Shown here one piece after another: positions 44,044 through 53,927 of a stretch of 64,000 bases of DNA. The notes beneath the pieces were generated by a model that was not told the DNA's origin, did not search any database, and saw nothing but the letters and a program-made list of their open reading frames with translations. Position numbers and translations under genes: made by a program. The stretch is taken from positions 186,001 to 250,000 of the forward strand of contig NZ_KE136475.1 of assembly GCF_000407145.1 (NCBI RefSeq), read 5' to 3'. Position 1 is the first letter of the stretch; each line of letters begins with the position of its first letter. The stretch comes from Enterococcus caccae ATCC BAA-1240. GTDB taxonomy: Bacteria; Bacillota; Bacilli; Lactobacillales; Enterococcaceae.

Positions 44044-45646
44044 TTGGTGGAAGAAAGCCACGATCTATCAAATTTATCCACGCAGTTTTCAAGATACAAA
44101 CGCTGATGGTATTGGGGACATAAAAGGGATTATCCAGCGTTTAGATTATCTGGCCTTACTAGGAATAGAGGCGATTTGGCTCAGTCCTGTTTATCAATCA
44201 CCCAATGAAGATAATGGCTACGATATCAGTGATTATGAAGCAATTGGCTCAGAGTATGGCACCATGGAAGATATGGATAATCTGATTGCTGAAGCACAAA
44301 AAAGAAATATCAAGATTATTATGGATCTGGTCGTGAATCATACGTCATCAGAACATCCGTGGTTTCAGTCCGCACTGCAAAATCCTGCAAGTGAATATCA
44401 TGATTTTTATATCTGGAGAAAAGGAAACGAAAGTGAAAAACCAAATGAACTTCAATCAAATTTTGGTGGTTCTGCGTGGACTTTTGTCCCGACGCTCGGG
44501 GAATATTATTTTCATTTACATGCGAAAGAACAGCCTGATTTGAATTGGGAAAATCCTGTGATGCGTCAAGAAATTTATCGTATGATGAATTATTGGATTG
44601 AAAAAGGCGTTGGCGGTTTTCGTTTAGACGTTATTGATTTGATAGGAAAAGAACCAGATCAGTTGATTACTAAAAACGGACCAAAGCTTCATGAACTTTT
44701 ACAAGAAATGAATCGAAACACATTTGGAGACTATGACTTAGTTACAGTCGGTGAAACGTGGGGCGCAACGCCAGAAATCGCTCAGCTTTATTCTGATGAG
44801 AGCCGAGAAGAGTTATCAATGGTTTTTCAATTTGAACACATCAATTTAGATAAACAAACAGGCAAAAGAAAATGGGATATCAAAAAATTAGATCCTAAAG
44901 AATTGCATCAAGTGTTTTCTAAATGGCAAACAGAATTAGCGGGGAAAGGGTGGAACTCGCTGTTCTGGAATAATCATGATTTACCTCGGATTATCTCTCG
45001 TTGGGGCGATGATGAGAAGTATCGAGTGATTAGTGGGAAAATGCTAGCCATCTACCTTTACTTTCTTCAAGGAACACCTTATATTTATCAGGGAGAAGAA
45101 ATCGGCATGATCAATTATCCGATCCAGACAATTGACGAGGTTGATGATATAGAAAGTCGCAGAATGTATGATGAACGTATCAATTCTGGTTATACGGAAG
45201 AAGAGATCATAGCGTCAATCAATGCGAAAGGACGGGATAATGCACGTCACCCGATGCAGTGGGATAATTCTGAACAAGCAGGTTTCACAAAAGGGCTTCC
45301 TTGGCTTCCAGTAGGAAATTCAAATGAAATCAATGTGGAAGCAGCCTTAAATGATCCAAACTCTTTATTTTATACGTATCAAAAACTGATTCAGTTGCGT
45401 AAAGAAATGCCGATTATTATAGAAGGAACATTTGAAAATATTCCAACGAATGATGCAACAGTTTTAGCCTATATTCGCGAGTATCAAGGTGAAAGAGTAC
45501 TCGTTGTCGTCAATTTCTCTGATCTGCCAGCACATTTTGCATTAGGAAAAACACGAGTGATAAAAGAAACGCTCATCCATAATTATGAAAAAGAGATTAC
45601 AGACGAACTGCTAGCTTATGAAGCGTATGCAGTATCTCTAAAATAA
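44033..45646 (+). CDS. dexB: Glucan 1,6-alpha-glucosidase / oligo-1,6-glucosidase (GH13)
   Basis: A 537-residue cytoplasmic GH13 enzyme. [19 protein letters not shown] is the usual start. The catalytic residues are Asp199 ([10 protein letters not shown]), Glu241 (TVGETWG) and Asp316 (NNHDLPR). The Val-containing [13 protein letters not shown] pattern and overall length fit DexB-type enzymes acting on isomaltose, isomaltulose or short dextran products. It overlaps the end of scrA by 11 bases (ATG 44033 rather than GTG 44024). It is therefore part of the sucrose operon, perhaps for sucrose isomers entering with sucrose. Confidence 0.85.
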   Translation: MKTNWWKKATIYQIYPRSFQDTNADGIGDIKGIIQRLDYLALLGIEAIWLSPVYQSPNEDNGYDISDYEAIGSEYGTMEDMDNLIAEAQKRNIKIIMDLVVNHTSSEHPWFQSALQNPASEYHDFYIWRKGNESEKPNELQSNFGGSAWTFVPTLGEYYFHLHAKEQPDLNWENPVMRQEIYRMMNYWIEKGVGGFRLDVIDLIGKEPDQLITKNGPKLHELLQEMNRNTFGDYDLVTVGETWGATPEIAQLYSDESREELSMVFQFEHINLDKQTGKRKWDIKKLDPKELHQVFSKWQTELAGKGWNSLFWNNHDLPRIISRWGDDEKYRVISGKMLAIYLYFLQGTPYIYQGEEIGMINYPIQTIDEVDDIESRRMYDERINSGYTEEEIIASINAKGRDNARHPMQWDNSEQAGFTKGLPWLPVGNSNEINVEAALNDPNSLFYTYQKLIQLRKEMPIIIEGTFENIPTNDATVLAYIREYQGERVLVVVNFSDLPAHFALGKTRVIKETLIHNYEKEITDELLAYEAYAVSLK

Positions 45647-45666
45647 GCAAGAGAGAAAAAGTATAT

Positions 45667-45747
45667 AGCTCAGAAAAAAGGGTCAATGTCTGCAAGGATA
45701 GTAAAAAACATTATTGTAGACGTTGACCTATTTTTCTGGGCTGTTTT
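45667..45747. terminator. Long terminator hairpin between dexB and the alpha-galactosidase gene
   Basis: Imperfect long arms (AGCTCAGAAAAA and GGTCAATGTCTGCA, pairing with TGTAGACGTTGACC and TTTTTCTGGGCT). It ends in a short T run and separates converging genes. Confidence 0.7.
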
Positions 45748-45771
45748 GATTCTGAAAATGTATTGTAGAGA

Positions 45772-47958
45772 CTATTTAGTTAGTTCTTCAAGCACAGCCC
45801 AATGTTTGTAAAAGCATTGGAAATCGCCTTTTATTCTTGGAACCAGTAGTCCGGCATGATTTAATTCACTACCGCTGTATATGTTTCCCGTTTCCGTGTC
45901 TTTGTACTGTGCAGATGCGTCTAAATAGTTTGTCTTTACATATTGCACAGGTTGAGCGGGCTCAGCAAGACCATTGGAGTAAACAAGTAATGCCTCTGTT
46001 TCATTTTTAAATAACCAAGCTGTAGCATAAGTGGAATCAAATTCTTTGATTCGATAGAATTGCCCAAATTGCAATAATCTCCGATGTTTTTTATAAAAAG
46101 TAATTTGATCTTTTATTTCTGCTAATACTTCGGGAGACTGTTTTTCTATGGCTAGTTCGTAGCCGAAATTCCCACTCATTGCAATTAGGAATCGGCTTTC
46201 TAATGGTGTATTTCGGCCTAATTGATGGTTGGGAATATCTGAAACATGTGCCCCCATCATAATAGGTGGATAAAGATAGCTGTATCCGTATTGGATTTGT
46301 GTCCGACATAATGCATCCGTATTGTCACTTGTCCATGTTTGAGGCATATAGGCGACCATCCCAGGATCAAATCGTCCACCTCCGCTCGAACAATTTTCAA
46401 ATAATACGTGTGGAAATTGTTTTGTTATTTCAGATAAAATATGATACAGTCCTAAAACATATCGATGACTCACTTCTTTTTGTTGATCATTCGGTAAAAT
46501 AAAACTGCCAACTTCAGTCAAGTGTCGATTCATATCCCATTTTACATAATCGATTTTATTTGAAGAAAGATAATCGCTTAATACCTGAATAAGATAATCT
46601 TGAACTTGGGGTAAACTTAAATTTAAAACAAGTTGTTGTCTTCCTTGGGTTTGAGGATAGTCAGGTACTTGTAAACTCCACTCAGGATGCACTTCAAATA
46701 AACGACTTTTCACAGAAATCATTTCTGGTTCAAACCATAAACCAAATTTCATATTCTGTTGATGTAGGATATCTGCAAAATGTTCAATGCCATTGGGCAG
46801 TTTGGTTTTATTGACAAACCAATCGCCTAAAGACGTAGTATCATCTTCTCGTTGACCAAACCAGCCATCATCTAAAACAAATAATTCAATCCCTAAATCA
46901 TGTGCCTGTTTTGCTTGGTTAATTAAGTCCTCTTCAGTAAAGTCAAAATAATTTCCTTCCCATGAATTAAGTAGAATTGGTCGCTCCTGTTCTTGCCAAT
47001 ATTCAGGTATTAAATACGTTTGGTACAGTTTGTGAAATGTTTGAGACAGTTGGTTAAATCCCTGCTCACTAAAATTTAGCACGACTTCTGGTGTTTGAAA
47101 ACTAGATTCAGGCATCAATTTCCACTCGAAAGTTTCGGGATTGATTCCCATCTGAATACGTGTACTTCCATATTGTTCTACCTCGGCTTGGGCAACAAAA
47201 TTCCCGCTGTAAATAAAATGAAATCCGTAAACATGTCCTTGATCTTCATTTGTATAGCGGTCGGCAAGTCCTAAAAACGGATGGTGTTGCGGACTACTCG
47301 TTCCTCTGGTCGAGCTTATTTTTTGGACACCTGGATGAAGTGGCTGCCGATGAATCGTTGCTTCATTGGTATGTGAACCATTAAGTGTTAATAGATCAAA
47401 ATCAGAACGTGGCAAGTCTAACAACATAGAGCCTGGATTTTCCAAATAAATAGGCTGTACTCCATTATTTCGATACTCAACATTGCGCGTAATAATTGGG
47501 AGATCGTCATAAATTGTATACCGTAGAACCATTTCAAGAGATTGGACAGGATCGATAAGGTAGATTTCTAACGTCTGCTGTGTTTCTCCTCGTAATGAAG
47601 GTAACTCTTTTAAAGGAGACTTCCCTTGTAAAATTTCAAAACGATCATACACAAAATCCGTGATTCGAAAACCATCTGAATTTCGAAATTGATAATTACC
47701 CACCCGATAATCCAAACTTCCTTGTGTGCTCGTTTCAAGAGGCAATGTGTTTAAAGAAAATGTTCGTTCTTCACTGATCGGATTTGTAGCAAAACCGCGA
47801 TCGATATGTTGTAACTGGTTGACTTGATGATAACTGCTTAAATAAGGACCAAAATATCTATGGGTAAGATATTTTCCTTTTTCGACACCTATAATATAAC
47901 TGATTGTATTGTTGCTTAGATGGAAAACATTTTGTTTGTTATCGAAAGAGATAGTCAT
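45772..47958 (-). CDS. Alpha-galactosidase (GH36)
   Basis: A 728-residue GH36 enzyme that releases galactose from melibiose, raffinose or stachyose. The N-terminal beta-sandwich (about 1-320) precedes a TIM barrel with WEGNYFDF, FVLDDGWFG, the nucleophile Asp in VKWDMNR and the acid/base Asp in SSGGGRFDPG. No signal peptide is seen, so it is cytoplasmic. The frame opens at 48033, but AAAGGA is 9 bases before ATG 47958 and homologous proteins begin near MTISFD. No sugar transporter gene lies next to it. The AraC gene facing away is its likely regulator. Confidence 0.9.
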   Translation of the reverse strand: MTISFDNKQNVFHLSNNTISYIIGVEKGKYLTHRYFGPYLSSYHQVNQLQHIDRGFATNPISEERTFSLNTLPLETSTQGSLDYRVGNYQFRNSDGFRITDFVYDRFEILQGKSPLKELPSLRGETQQTLEIYLIDPVQSLEMVLRYTIYDDLPIITRNVEYRNNGVQPIYLENPGSMLLDLPRSDFDLLTLNGSHTNEATIHRQPLHPGVQKISSTRGTSSPQHHPFLGLADRYTNEDQGHVYGFHFIYSGNFVAQAEVEQYGSTRIQMGINPETFEWKLMPESSFQTPEVVLNFSEQGFNQLSQTFHKLYQTYLIPEYWQEQERPILLNSWEGNYFDFTEEDLINQAKQAHDLGIELFVLDDGWFGQREDDTTSLGDWFVNKTKLPNGIEHFADILHQQNMKFGLWFEPEMISVKSRLFEVHPEWSLQVPDYPQTQGRQQLVLNLSLPQVQDYLIQVLSDYLSSNKIDYVKWDMNRHLTEVGSFILPNDQQKEVSHRYVLGLYHILSEITKQFPHVLFENCSSGGGRFDPGMVAYMPQTWTSDNTDALCRTQIQYGYSYLYPPIMMGAHVSDIPNHQLGRNTPLESRFLIAMSGNFGYELAIEKQSPEVLAEIKDQITFYKKHRRLLQFGQFYRIKEFDSTYATAWLFKNETEALLVYSNGLAEPAQPVQYVKTNYLDASAQYKDTETGNIYSGSELNHAGLLVPRIKGDFQCFYKHWAVLEELTK

Positions 47959-48046
47959 GTCAATCATTCCTTTCCGTTTATTATATACATAGTATCGAGT
48001 ACAATAGGAATCGACAAGACGAAATAATTTCAAGGAGGGTAATAAA

Positions 48047-48844
48047 TTGCAGAATTTTTTTCGGAAATTCCATTATACGGATGATCAACATTTACCGATC
48101 ATTCGTGGAGTTGGTATAGGTGAGGGCAGTAGTACTTATAATTGGGATGCTCGTATTCGAAAAGAACAGCTGATTGTTTTGCAGGTGACGTTAACAGGTG
48201 AAGGTTTCTTAGAAATGGGCGGGAGAAAAATTTCTCTCAGGGAAAACAACGCTTTTTTTGCTAAAATACCTGGCAATTATCGCTATTTTGGTGAGGAGTG
48301 GCGTTTTTTATTTATCGAATTTTCAGCTATAATGACGCAATGGTTGGATACATCGATTTCTGTTATAGAAGTATCAATGGATTTGCTTGAAAGGCTTAAA
48401 AGCGTTGTGATTGATTTAAAAGATCGTGAGTTGAGTGCGGTACAAAATGCTAAAGTGGCATTTGCTCTTTTTTTGGATATTAAGGAAACAATCCAGAAAG
48501 AAATTCAACAAAAAACAGATGGAATTCAGGCAGTAAAAAAATATATTGATACCCATTATTTTGAAGATATAAGCTTAGATTTCCTATCTGAAAAATACAT
48601 GATGTCAAAGTATACATTAATTCGTCAGTTTGAAGAAGTCTACAAATCATCACCTATTAACTATTTAAAGCAAGTACGAATCATTCAGTCTCTGTCTTTG
48701 TTATGGGAAGAAGAAGCAATTGGCCAAGTGGCAAAAAAAGTTGGGTTTTCAACGGGAAATTATTTTAGTAAAGTGTTTAAAAAGGAGATGGGGATGTCTC
48801 CAAGTGAGTACAGAAACCAAAAAGAAATTTATTTTCCACAATAG
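48047..48844 (+). CDS. AraC-family regulator (MsmR/RafR-like)
   Basis: A 265-residue regulator with an N-terminal cupin-like sugar-sensing domain (about 1-150) and a C-terminal double HTH (about 165-262). The latter has ISLDFLSEKYMMSKYTLIRQFEEVYKSSPINYLKQVRI and QVAKKVGFSTGNYFSKVFKKEMGMSPSEYR. The start is TTG with AAGGAGG 8 bases upstream; no nearer ATG exists. It is divergent from the alpha-galactosidase gene across 88 bases, so it most likely activates that gene in response to melibiose or raffinose. Confidence 0.85.
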   Translation: MQNFFRKFHYTDDQHLPIIRGVGIGEGSSTYNWDARIRKEQLIVLQVTLTGEGFLEMGGRKISLRENNAFFAKIPGNYRYFGEEWRFLFIEFSAIMTQWLDTSISVIEVSMDLLERLKSVVIDLKDRELSAVQNAKVAFALFLDIKETIQKEIQQKTDGIQAVKKYIDTHYFEDISLDFLSEKYMMSKYTLIRQFEEVYKSSPINYLKQVRIIQSLSLLWEEEAIGQVAKKVGFSTGNYFSKVFKKEMGMSPSEYRNQKEIYFPQ

Positions 48845-49000
48845 TCAACGAATCGGAAAGTGAATGCTGTAAAGTTAAGTTGTAGTGAACGATTTTCTTA
48901 TTTTTTCATAAATAAAGTAATTTTTACCAAAAAGAAATGCAATTTTTCTCGACTTTCGCTATAATAAAGAAAATAACCAAAACAGGAAGTGTAGCTAACC

Positions 49001-49456
49001 ATGAAAAAAGCAGACCGACAACGGTTGATCAAGCAACTAATCACAGAAAATGAAATAGAAACCCAAGATGATCTGATTGCACGTCTTGAACAATCTGGCG
49101 TTAAAGCAACCCAAGCCACTGTTTCAAGAGATGTACGCGAGATGAGCATCGTGAAAACCCACGGCTCAGATGGTCGCGTGAAGTATGTTTTATTCTCTCA
49201 ACAACAAGCATCCAGCAGTGAAGAAAAGTTAAAAGAATCCGTGAAAGATTCAGTGATTCGGATGGAACGTGTTCAATTTATGGTGATTGTTCACACAGAT
49301 ATGGGTGCAGCAGATGTCGTTACTAATTTTTTAGATGAAGTCAGTTATGAAGAAATTGCAGGGACTGTTGCAGGAGTTGATACAATCATTATCATTGCTC
49401 GCTCAGAAGATGACGCGATCGCTGTTGTTGAACGTTTTGAAGCGATGATGGATTAA
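49001..49456 (+). CDS. argR: Arginine repressor ArgR family
   Basis: A 151-residue arginine-responsive regulator. The N-terminal winged helix (RLIKQLITENEIETQDDLIARLEQSGVKATQATVSRDVREM) and a C-terminal hexamerising, arginine-binding domain (GTVAGVDTIIIIARSEDDA) are intact. The GTVAGVDT loop and following acidic residues are ligand contacts. A TATAAT box lies about 40 bases before the start. No arginine genes are adjacent. Enterococci carry several ArgR/AhrC/ArcR paralogues, so the exact target set cannot be stated. Confidence 0.9.
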   Translation: MKKADRQRLIKQLITENEIETQDDLIARLEQSGVKATQATVSRDVREMSIVKTHGSDGRVKYVLFSQQQASSSEEKLKESVKDSVIRMERVQFMVIVHTDMGAADVVTNFLDEVSYEEIAGTVAGVDTIIIIARSEDDAIAVVERFEAMMD

Positions 49457-49493
49457 GCAGAACCAATCAAAAAATGAAGGGAGATTTGGTTAC

Positions 49494-51014
49494 ATGGATT
49501 TGAAAGCGTTACAAAACGGGTCAGATATAAGAGGGATAGCAGTAGATCATGAGGAGAAAATCGCGAACTTAACCCCAGCGCAAGTCGGGAAAATTGCAGT
49601 AGGAATGGTTCATTGGCTTCGTGATGAGAAAAACTTAGCTGAAAAACATCAATCAGGAACATTAACAATCGGTATCGGTCATGATAGTCGTATATCAGCA
49701 GATAGATTAAAACAAGCGTTGATCGACAGTTTCGTTGAGCAAAATGTTGCAGTGTTAGATTTTAGTTTAGCGACAACGCCAGCCATGTTTATGGCTACTC
49801 AATTTCCGCAATATGATTGTGATGCAGCAATTATGATTACAGCGAGTCATTTGCCTTATTATTTTAATGGATTGAAGTTATTCACGAAATCTGGCGGAGC
49901 AGAAAAAGCGGATATTGCCTATATCTTAGAACACGCAGACAAACCTGCACTTGTAGCAAAAGGTTCTGTAACCAAAACTTCGATTTTAGATGATTATTCC
50001 GCTGATTTAACGAATAAAATTCGTAAAGGCATGAAAACAACAGAAGCAAAACCTTTATCTGGTTTTCATATTATAGTGGATGCGGGAAACGGCGCTGGCG
50101 GTTTCTTTGCTGAAAAAGTCCTAGCAAAACTTGGAGCGGTTATCACAGGTTCACAATTTTTAGAACCTGACGGCATGTTCCCAAATCATATTCCAAATCC
50201 AGATAATAAAGAAGCCATGACAAGTATTCAGCAAGCAGTCTTGAAAAATAAAGCTGATCTAGGTGTGATTTTTGATACAGATGTGGATCGTTCTGCCGTT
50301 GTAGATGCCTCTGGCGAAGTGATCAACCGAAATAATCTGATTGCTGTTTTAGCGACAATCGTTTTGGCTGAATATCCAGGTAGCAGCATTGTGACAAACT
50401 CACCAACGTCAAGTCATTTGAAAGAGTTTATCGAATCCCTTGGCGGCAAACAAGTGCGTTATATTTCTGGTTATCGTAATGTAATCAATAAAATGATCGA
50501 ACTCAATGCTGAAGGAATCGATACACAATTAGCGATTGAAACAAGCGGACACGCAGCTTTTAAAGAAAACTATTATTTAGATGATGGTGCCTACGTTATT
50601 GCTAAAATCCTGATGCTGTTGCCTAAATTAAAAAAAGAAGGCTCTACACTTGGTGAGTTGATTAGTTCATTAAAACAACCAGCAGAAACTCAAGAATTAC
50701 GGTTTGAAATTTTAGACAGTCACGTTCGTGATTATGGTGAACAAGTGATTCGAGATTTAAGTGGTTTTGTTACAAGTCAACGAGGGATGAAAATCGATCC
50801 TGAAAATCATGAAGGAATTCGAGTCAATGTTTATGATGAGTATGGTAGTGGCTGGTTTTTACTGCGTATGAGTTTGCATGAACCACTGTTAGTGTTGCAA
50901 GTAGAGAATGATCAGGCTGGAATGAATCAAAAGGTTTTAGAAGAATTAGCAGGTTTCTTTGAAGGGTATAAACAGTTGGATTTAGCTAAATTACATGATA
51001 TGTTAAAGAAATAA
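49494..51014 (+). CDS. Phosphomannomutase/phosphoglucomutase-type phosphohexomutase
   Basis: A 506-residue alpha-D-phosphohexomutase that moves phosphate between C6 and C1 of a hexose. The four domains are visible: the GHDSR start, the phosphoserine loop IMITASHLPYYFNGLKLF, the metal-binding DTDVDRSAV (residues about 262-270), ETSGHAAFKENYYLDDGAY for sugar binding, and a C-terminal phosphate-binding domain. The active-site loop reads TASHLP instead of the common TASHNP, seen in a subgroup of Firmicutes proteins. GGGAG precedes the ATG. The substrate (mannose, glucose or glucosamine phosphate) is not certain. Confidence 0.85.
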   Translation: MDLKALQNGSDIRGIAVDHEEKIANLTPAQVGKIAVGMVHWLRDEKNLAEKHQSGTLTIGIGHDSRISADRLKQALIDSFVEQNVAVLDFSLATTPAMFMATQFPQYDCDAAIMITASHLPYYFNGLKLFTKSGGAEKADIAYILEHADKPALVAKGSVTKTSILDDYSADLTNKIRKGMKTTEAKPLSGFHIIVDAGNGAGGFFAEKVLAKLGAVITGSQFLEPDGMFPNHIPNPDNKEAMTSIQQAVLKNKADLGVIFDTDVDRSAVVDASGEVINRNNLIAVLATIVLAEYPGSSIVTNSPTSSHLKEFIESLGGKQVRYISGYRNVINKMIELNAEGIDTQLAIETSGHAAFKENYYLDDGAYVIAKILMLLPKLKKEGSTLGELISSLKQPAETQELRFEILDSHVRDYGEQVIRDLSGFVTSQRGMKIDPENHEGIRVNVYDEYGSGWFLLRMSLHEPLLVLQVENDQAGMNQKVLEELAGFFEGYKQLDLAKLHDMLKK

Positions 51015-51015
51015 T

Positions 51016-51055
51016 AAAAGCTAGGACAGAACAAAAAGTTCTCTCCTAGCTTTTT
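51016..51055. terminator. Terminator between the phosphohexomutase and rluD-type genes
   Basis: AAAAGCTAGGA and GAAC pair with GTTC and TCCTAGCTTTT around an A5 loop. It is bidirectional in base content, with T runs on the plus strand. Confidence 0.82.
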
Positions 51056-51058
51056 AGC

Positions 51059-51919
51059 TTACCACAAACTTGGCTCAGCAATCGCCACAATCGTCTCTCC
51101 AGTAAATGGATGGACTAGGTGCAGCTCATAAGCATGAAGCATCAAACGCCCAACAGGATTTGGATGATATAAAGGATCACCAATGATCGGATGTCCAATG
51201 CTTTTTAAATGGACGCGAATCTGATGTGTCCGACCCGTTTCCAACACACAGTAAACGGTTGTTTGATTTGATTTTTTCACATAAGAGTCAACGTCAACAT
51301 GAGTCACAGCCATATCTCCACGTCGTTCATCAACCACACGTTTTCGACGATCATGCCGATCACGCCCAATTTTTTTACGAATGGTCAAAGACTCTTTTAG
51401 CTTACCTGAAACCACTGCTTGATAACGCCGATAGATTTGTTTGCTTTCCAGTAATCGTCCTAAAATCGGCAATACAAAGGGATTTTTAGCAAATAAAATT
51501 GCGCCGCTGGTTTCTTTATCCAGTCGATGGACCACATAGGGGATTTGGTTTTTAGGTGACAAATAAGCTGCTAAATGATTAAGGAGCGTATCTTGTTCAT
51601 CAGGTTGGTTAGGATGAGTTTTCATTCCAATTGGTTTATTTAAAATAATCAAATGTTCATCTTCAAATAAGACCTCAATATTAAGCTTGTTCCCTAAAAG
51701 AATCGTTGGTGTTGGATAATCTTCTGGTTCAAACTGTAAAGTAACAATATCACCACTTTTTACAGGGAAATGAAACAAGGCTGTCTCACCATTGATTGAA
51801 ATGTTTTTTCGAGTGCGTAAAAAGTGTCGTACTTTGCGAGGAACTAACCATTCTTGTTCAAGTAATTCTCGAACAGTTTGCTCTTTAAACTTTTTTGGTA
51901 ACTGTATGGATAATTCCAT
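51059..51919 (-). CDS. RluA/RluD-family pseudouridine synthase
   Basis: A 286-residue RNA pseudouridine synthase. An S4-like N-terminal part (about 15-75) precedes the catalytic domain with VVHRLDKETSGAILFAKN, whose aspartate is the nucleophile. TGRTHQIRVHLKSIGHPIIGD and MLHAYELHLVHPFTG are further family motifs. It probably modifies 23S rRNA. Which uridines is not readable, and enterococci carry several such paralogues. An AGGTGG-type ribosome site precedes the ATG. It converges on the phosphohexomutase gene. Confidence 0.88.
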   Translation of the reverse strand: MELSIQLPKKFKEQTVRELLEQEWLVPRKVRHFLRTRKNISINGETALFHFPVKSGDIVTLQFEPEDYPTPTILLGNKLNIEVLFEDEHLIILNKPIGMKTHPNQPDEQDTLLNHLAAYLSPKNQIPYVVHRLDKETSGAILFAKNPFVLPILGRLLESKQIYRRYQAVVSGKLKESLTIRKKIGRDRHDRRKRVVDERRGDMAVTHVDVDSYVKKSNQTTVYCVLETGRTHQIRVHLKSIGHPIIGDPLYHPNPVGRLMLHAYELHLVHPFTGETIVAIAEPSLW

Positions 51920-52230
51920 TTGTTTTCCACCTTTTCAATAGCGTTCTTTCTTAGTTTAACAAATAGGAGGAGAAGTTCAAGCCGTTGAGTAGAATTAAAG
52001 TTAGATGGAAGAATGAGGTTGTGTTTTTTTTGAAGGGCTAGCAGAAGGAATTAATATTTCACATCAAACTATACTACTTGCTATCGAGTTCCATTTTTTC
52101 ACGATTCACAGCAATTTACAAGTAAGGAAAGTTTTAGGTATGTTTAATGTTTTGGTAGTCGTAGTCCTTCAATTCTTAGGGCTTTAGCGCTTAGAGATTG
52201 ATGCAATCGAAATGAAGTGGAGTGATTCAT
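51920..52230. other. Gap before the tandem repeat array
   Basis: An open stretch from about 52022 to 52187 on the plus strand lacks any start codon or ribosome site at its beginning, so it is not called. No clear promoter or terminator. A GATTCACAGC word near 52104 recurs after the array at 52746. Confidence 0.4.
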
Positions 52231-52758
52231 AAGTACTGTTCATCATCTACTCTGGCGATGGCAATCATAGTGATTCATGAGTAAAGAAACTTCGCTCCCT
52301 GCGTTCGCCAAGTACTGTCCATCATCTACTCTGGCGATGGCAATCATAGTGATTCATGAGTAAAGAAACGTCGCTCTCAGAGTTCGCCAAGTACTGTTCA
52401 TCATCTACTCTGGCGATGGCAATCATAGTGATTCATGAGTAAAGAAGCGTCGCTCTCAGAGTTCGCCAAGTACTGTTCATCATCTACTCGGACGATGGCA
52501 ATCATAGTGATTCATGAGTAAAGAAACTTCGCTCCCTGCGTTCGCCAAGTACTGTCCATCATCTACTCGGACGATGGCAATCATAGTGATTCATGAGTAA
52601 AGAAACTTCGCTCCCTGCGTTCGCCAAGTACTGTTCATCATCTACTCGGACGATGGCAATCATAGTGATTCATGAGTAAAGAAACTTCGCTCCCTGCGTT
52701 CGCCAAGTACTGTTCATCATCTACTCTGGCAAAGCCAATCGTAGTGATTCACAGCAAA
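52231..52758. repeat. Tandem array of a 79-bp unit, six full copies and one partial
   Basis: Units begin with AAGTACTGT at 52231, 52310, 52389, 52468, 52547, 52626 and 52705; the last is cut at about 54 bases. Two variable patches exist: TCTGGCGATGG (units 1-3) against TCGGACGATGG (units 4-6), and CTTCGCTCCCTGCG (units 1, 4-6) against CGTCGCTCTCAGAG (units 2-3). The unit length is exact, with no insertions. No reading frame runs through. Spacers are absent, so it is not CRISPR. Confidence 0.92.
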
Positions 52759-52760
52759 TA

Positions 52761-52874
52761 CCCACTCTTTGGGGAAGAGTGGGAAAGGAGTTAAAAATGA
52801 AAAAGTGTTTTGTTAGGGTTGTTTGTTGGTATACATATATAATACAAATTAAATATGAATTTTTTGTGTATTAA
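52761..52874 (+). repeat. Hairpin/ribosome-site/micro-ORF module, copy 1
   Basis: A perfect hairpin CCCACTCTT-TGGGG-AAGAGTGGG (52761-52783), then AAAGGAG, then a frame from ATG 52797 reading MKKCFVRVVCWYTYIIQIKY and EFFVY, with stop at 52872-52874. Copy 2 at 54055 is nearly identical through the first 13 codons and GGTATAC, including silent positions, so conservation is at DNA level. Coding status is open. The module lies just after the GH18 gene's 3' end, on the opposite strand. Confidence 0.5.
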
Positions 52875-52935
52875 GTTATCTGAAATTGTAAAAAAAATCT
52901 AAAGAAGTGTTTAAGTTACACACAAAACCTCTTAA

Positions 52936-53892
52936 TTAGTTCCCATTCATCGTATTGATCAAGCGTTTTGTCCAGTTGAAATCGGTTTTTGTGATTGTAT
53001 CATCGCCAAATTGTTTCCCATCTCGATCAATGGCATAAACAAACATTCCGCCTTTTTGGCCATCTTTTGGATTCCATTTTGCATAGGCATAAGCTCGGCT
53101 TGTTTCATAAGGTTCCACAGTATCATTCCAACGATTATGATCTTGTTCTTCTGGGAAAGAGATTCCTGGAAGAAACTGTTGTGGTGTGATCGACGTTTTA
53201 TACGTATTCCATGTAGTATCTAAGGAAGTAGCTAAGCGACCATAAGCTTGGATGAATAAGTAATCAAAGTAAGAAGCTGTTTTTTTAAATAAAGAATGAT
53301 TATCTTTATTTGTATCATAAATCAATAATTTTCCAGTATTGGAATTTGGACCTAATTTTTTAGACAAGGCTTTGAAAGTCCCGACAGCCATTTCTTCTTG
53401 TTTAGCAGTCAAACTAGATTCCATGTCAACATCTAACCCATCTAAGTTCCATGGCGTCAGATAAGTATCGATCAACTGTTGAGCGTATTTGTCATATTCC
53501 GCCGTTGTTGGTGTTGTACCGACATGTGGGACATTCCACACTTCTCTAATATCGATCGTACGAATCACACGAGTTCCTCTAGCGTGTAAAGTAGGCACAT
53601 AAGTATCTTTCAATGTATCCCAAAATTTCTGTTGATCGGTCCCAGGATTCACATAATGGAAAACGGAAACAATATCTACGCCTTCTGGAATATCTGTCAT
53701 CGCAGTAACGTTTTGATCAGGTAAGGTTGAATTTGCATCGTGAGGCATGGTAACATCTCGCCAAGTGCGATAATAGGCCATCATGATAGGGTCTTTTTGA
53801 TTGACTTGCGCTGCATTAGATTGAGTCGGTAATAGGCTGAAACTTAGTAAAAAGAAAATTGGAATAAGTAAAAAAGTTAATTTCTTAGACAT
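52936..53892 (-). CDS. Secreted GH18 endo-beta-N-acetylglucosaminidase
   Basis: A 318-residue protein. A signal peptide of about 28 residues (basic start, long hydrophobic core, SNAA cleavage) is followed by one GH18 barrel. The catalytic DGLDVDME carries Asp151, Asp154, Asp156 and the acid Glu158. Substrate-side motifs MMAYYRTW, FHYVNPG and FIQAYGR resemble EfEndo18A/EndoS-like enzymes that trim N-glycans of glycoproteins rather than chitin. No carbohydrate-binding or sortase signal is present, so it is probably released. GAGGAG is 7 bases before the ATG, with a cre-like site upstream. Copies of a 110-base module lie at both sides. Confidence 0.88.
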   Translation of the reverse strand: MSKKLTFLLIPIFFLLSFSLLPTQSNAAQVNQKDPIMMAYYRTWRDVTMPHDANSTLPDQNVTAMTDIPEGVDIVSVFHYVNPGTDQQKFWDTLKDTYVPTLHARGTRVIRTIDIREVWNVPHVGTTPTTAEYDKYAQQLIDTYLTPWNLDGLDVDMESSLTAKQEEMAVGTFKALSKKLGPNSNTGKLLIYDTNKDNHSLFKKTASYFDYLFIQAYGRLATSLDTTWNTYKTSITPQQFLPGISFPEEQDHNRWNDTVEPYETSRAYAYAKWNPKDGQKGGMFVYAIDRDGKQFGDDTITKTDFNWTKRLINTMNGN

Positions 53893-53927
53893 AAAAACAC
53901 TCCTCTTTTATTTTTTTGTTAAGCGGT

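Noticed and set aside
52022-52187. Open stretch reading about 50 residues to a TAG
   Set aside because: It has no start codon or ribosome site at its beginning; the first ATG leaves only 15 codons.
52231-52758. CRISPR array
   Set aside because: The 79-bp units are head to tail without unique spacers, and no cas genes are present.
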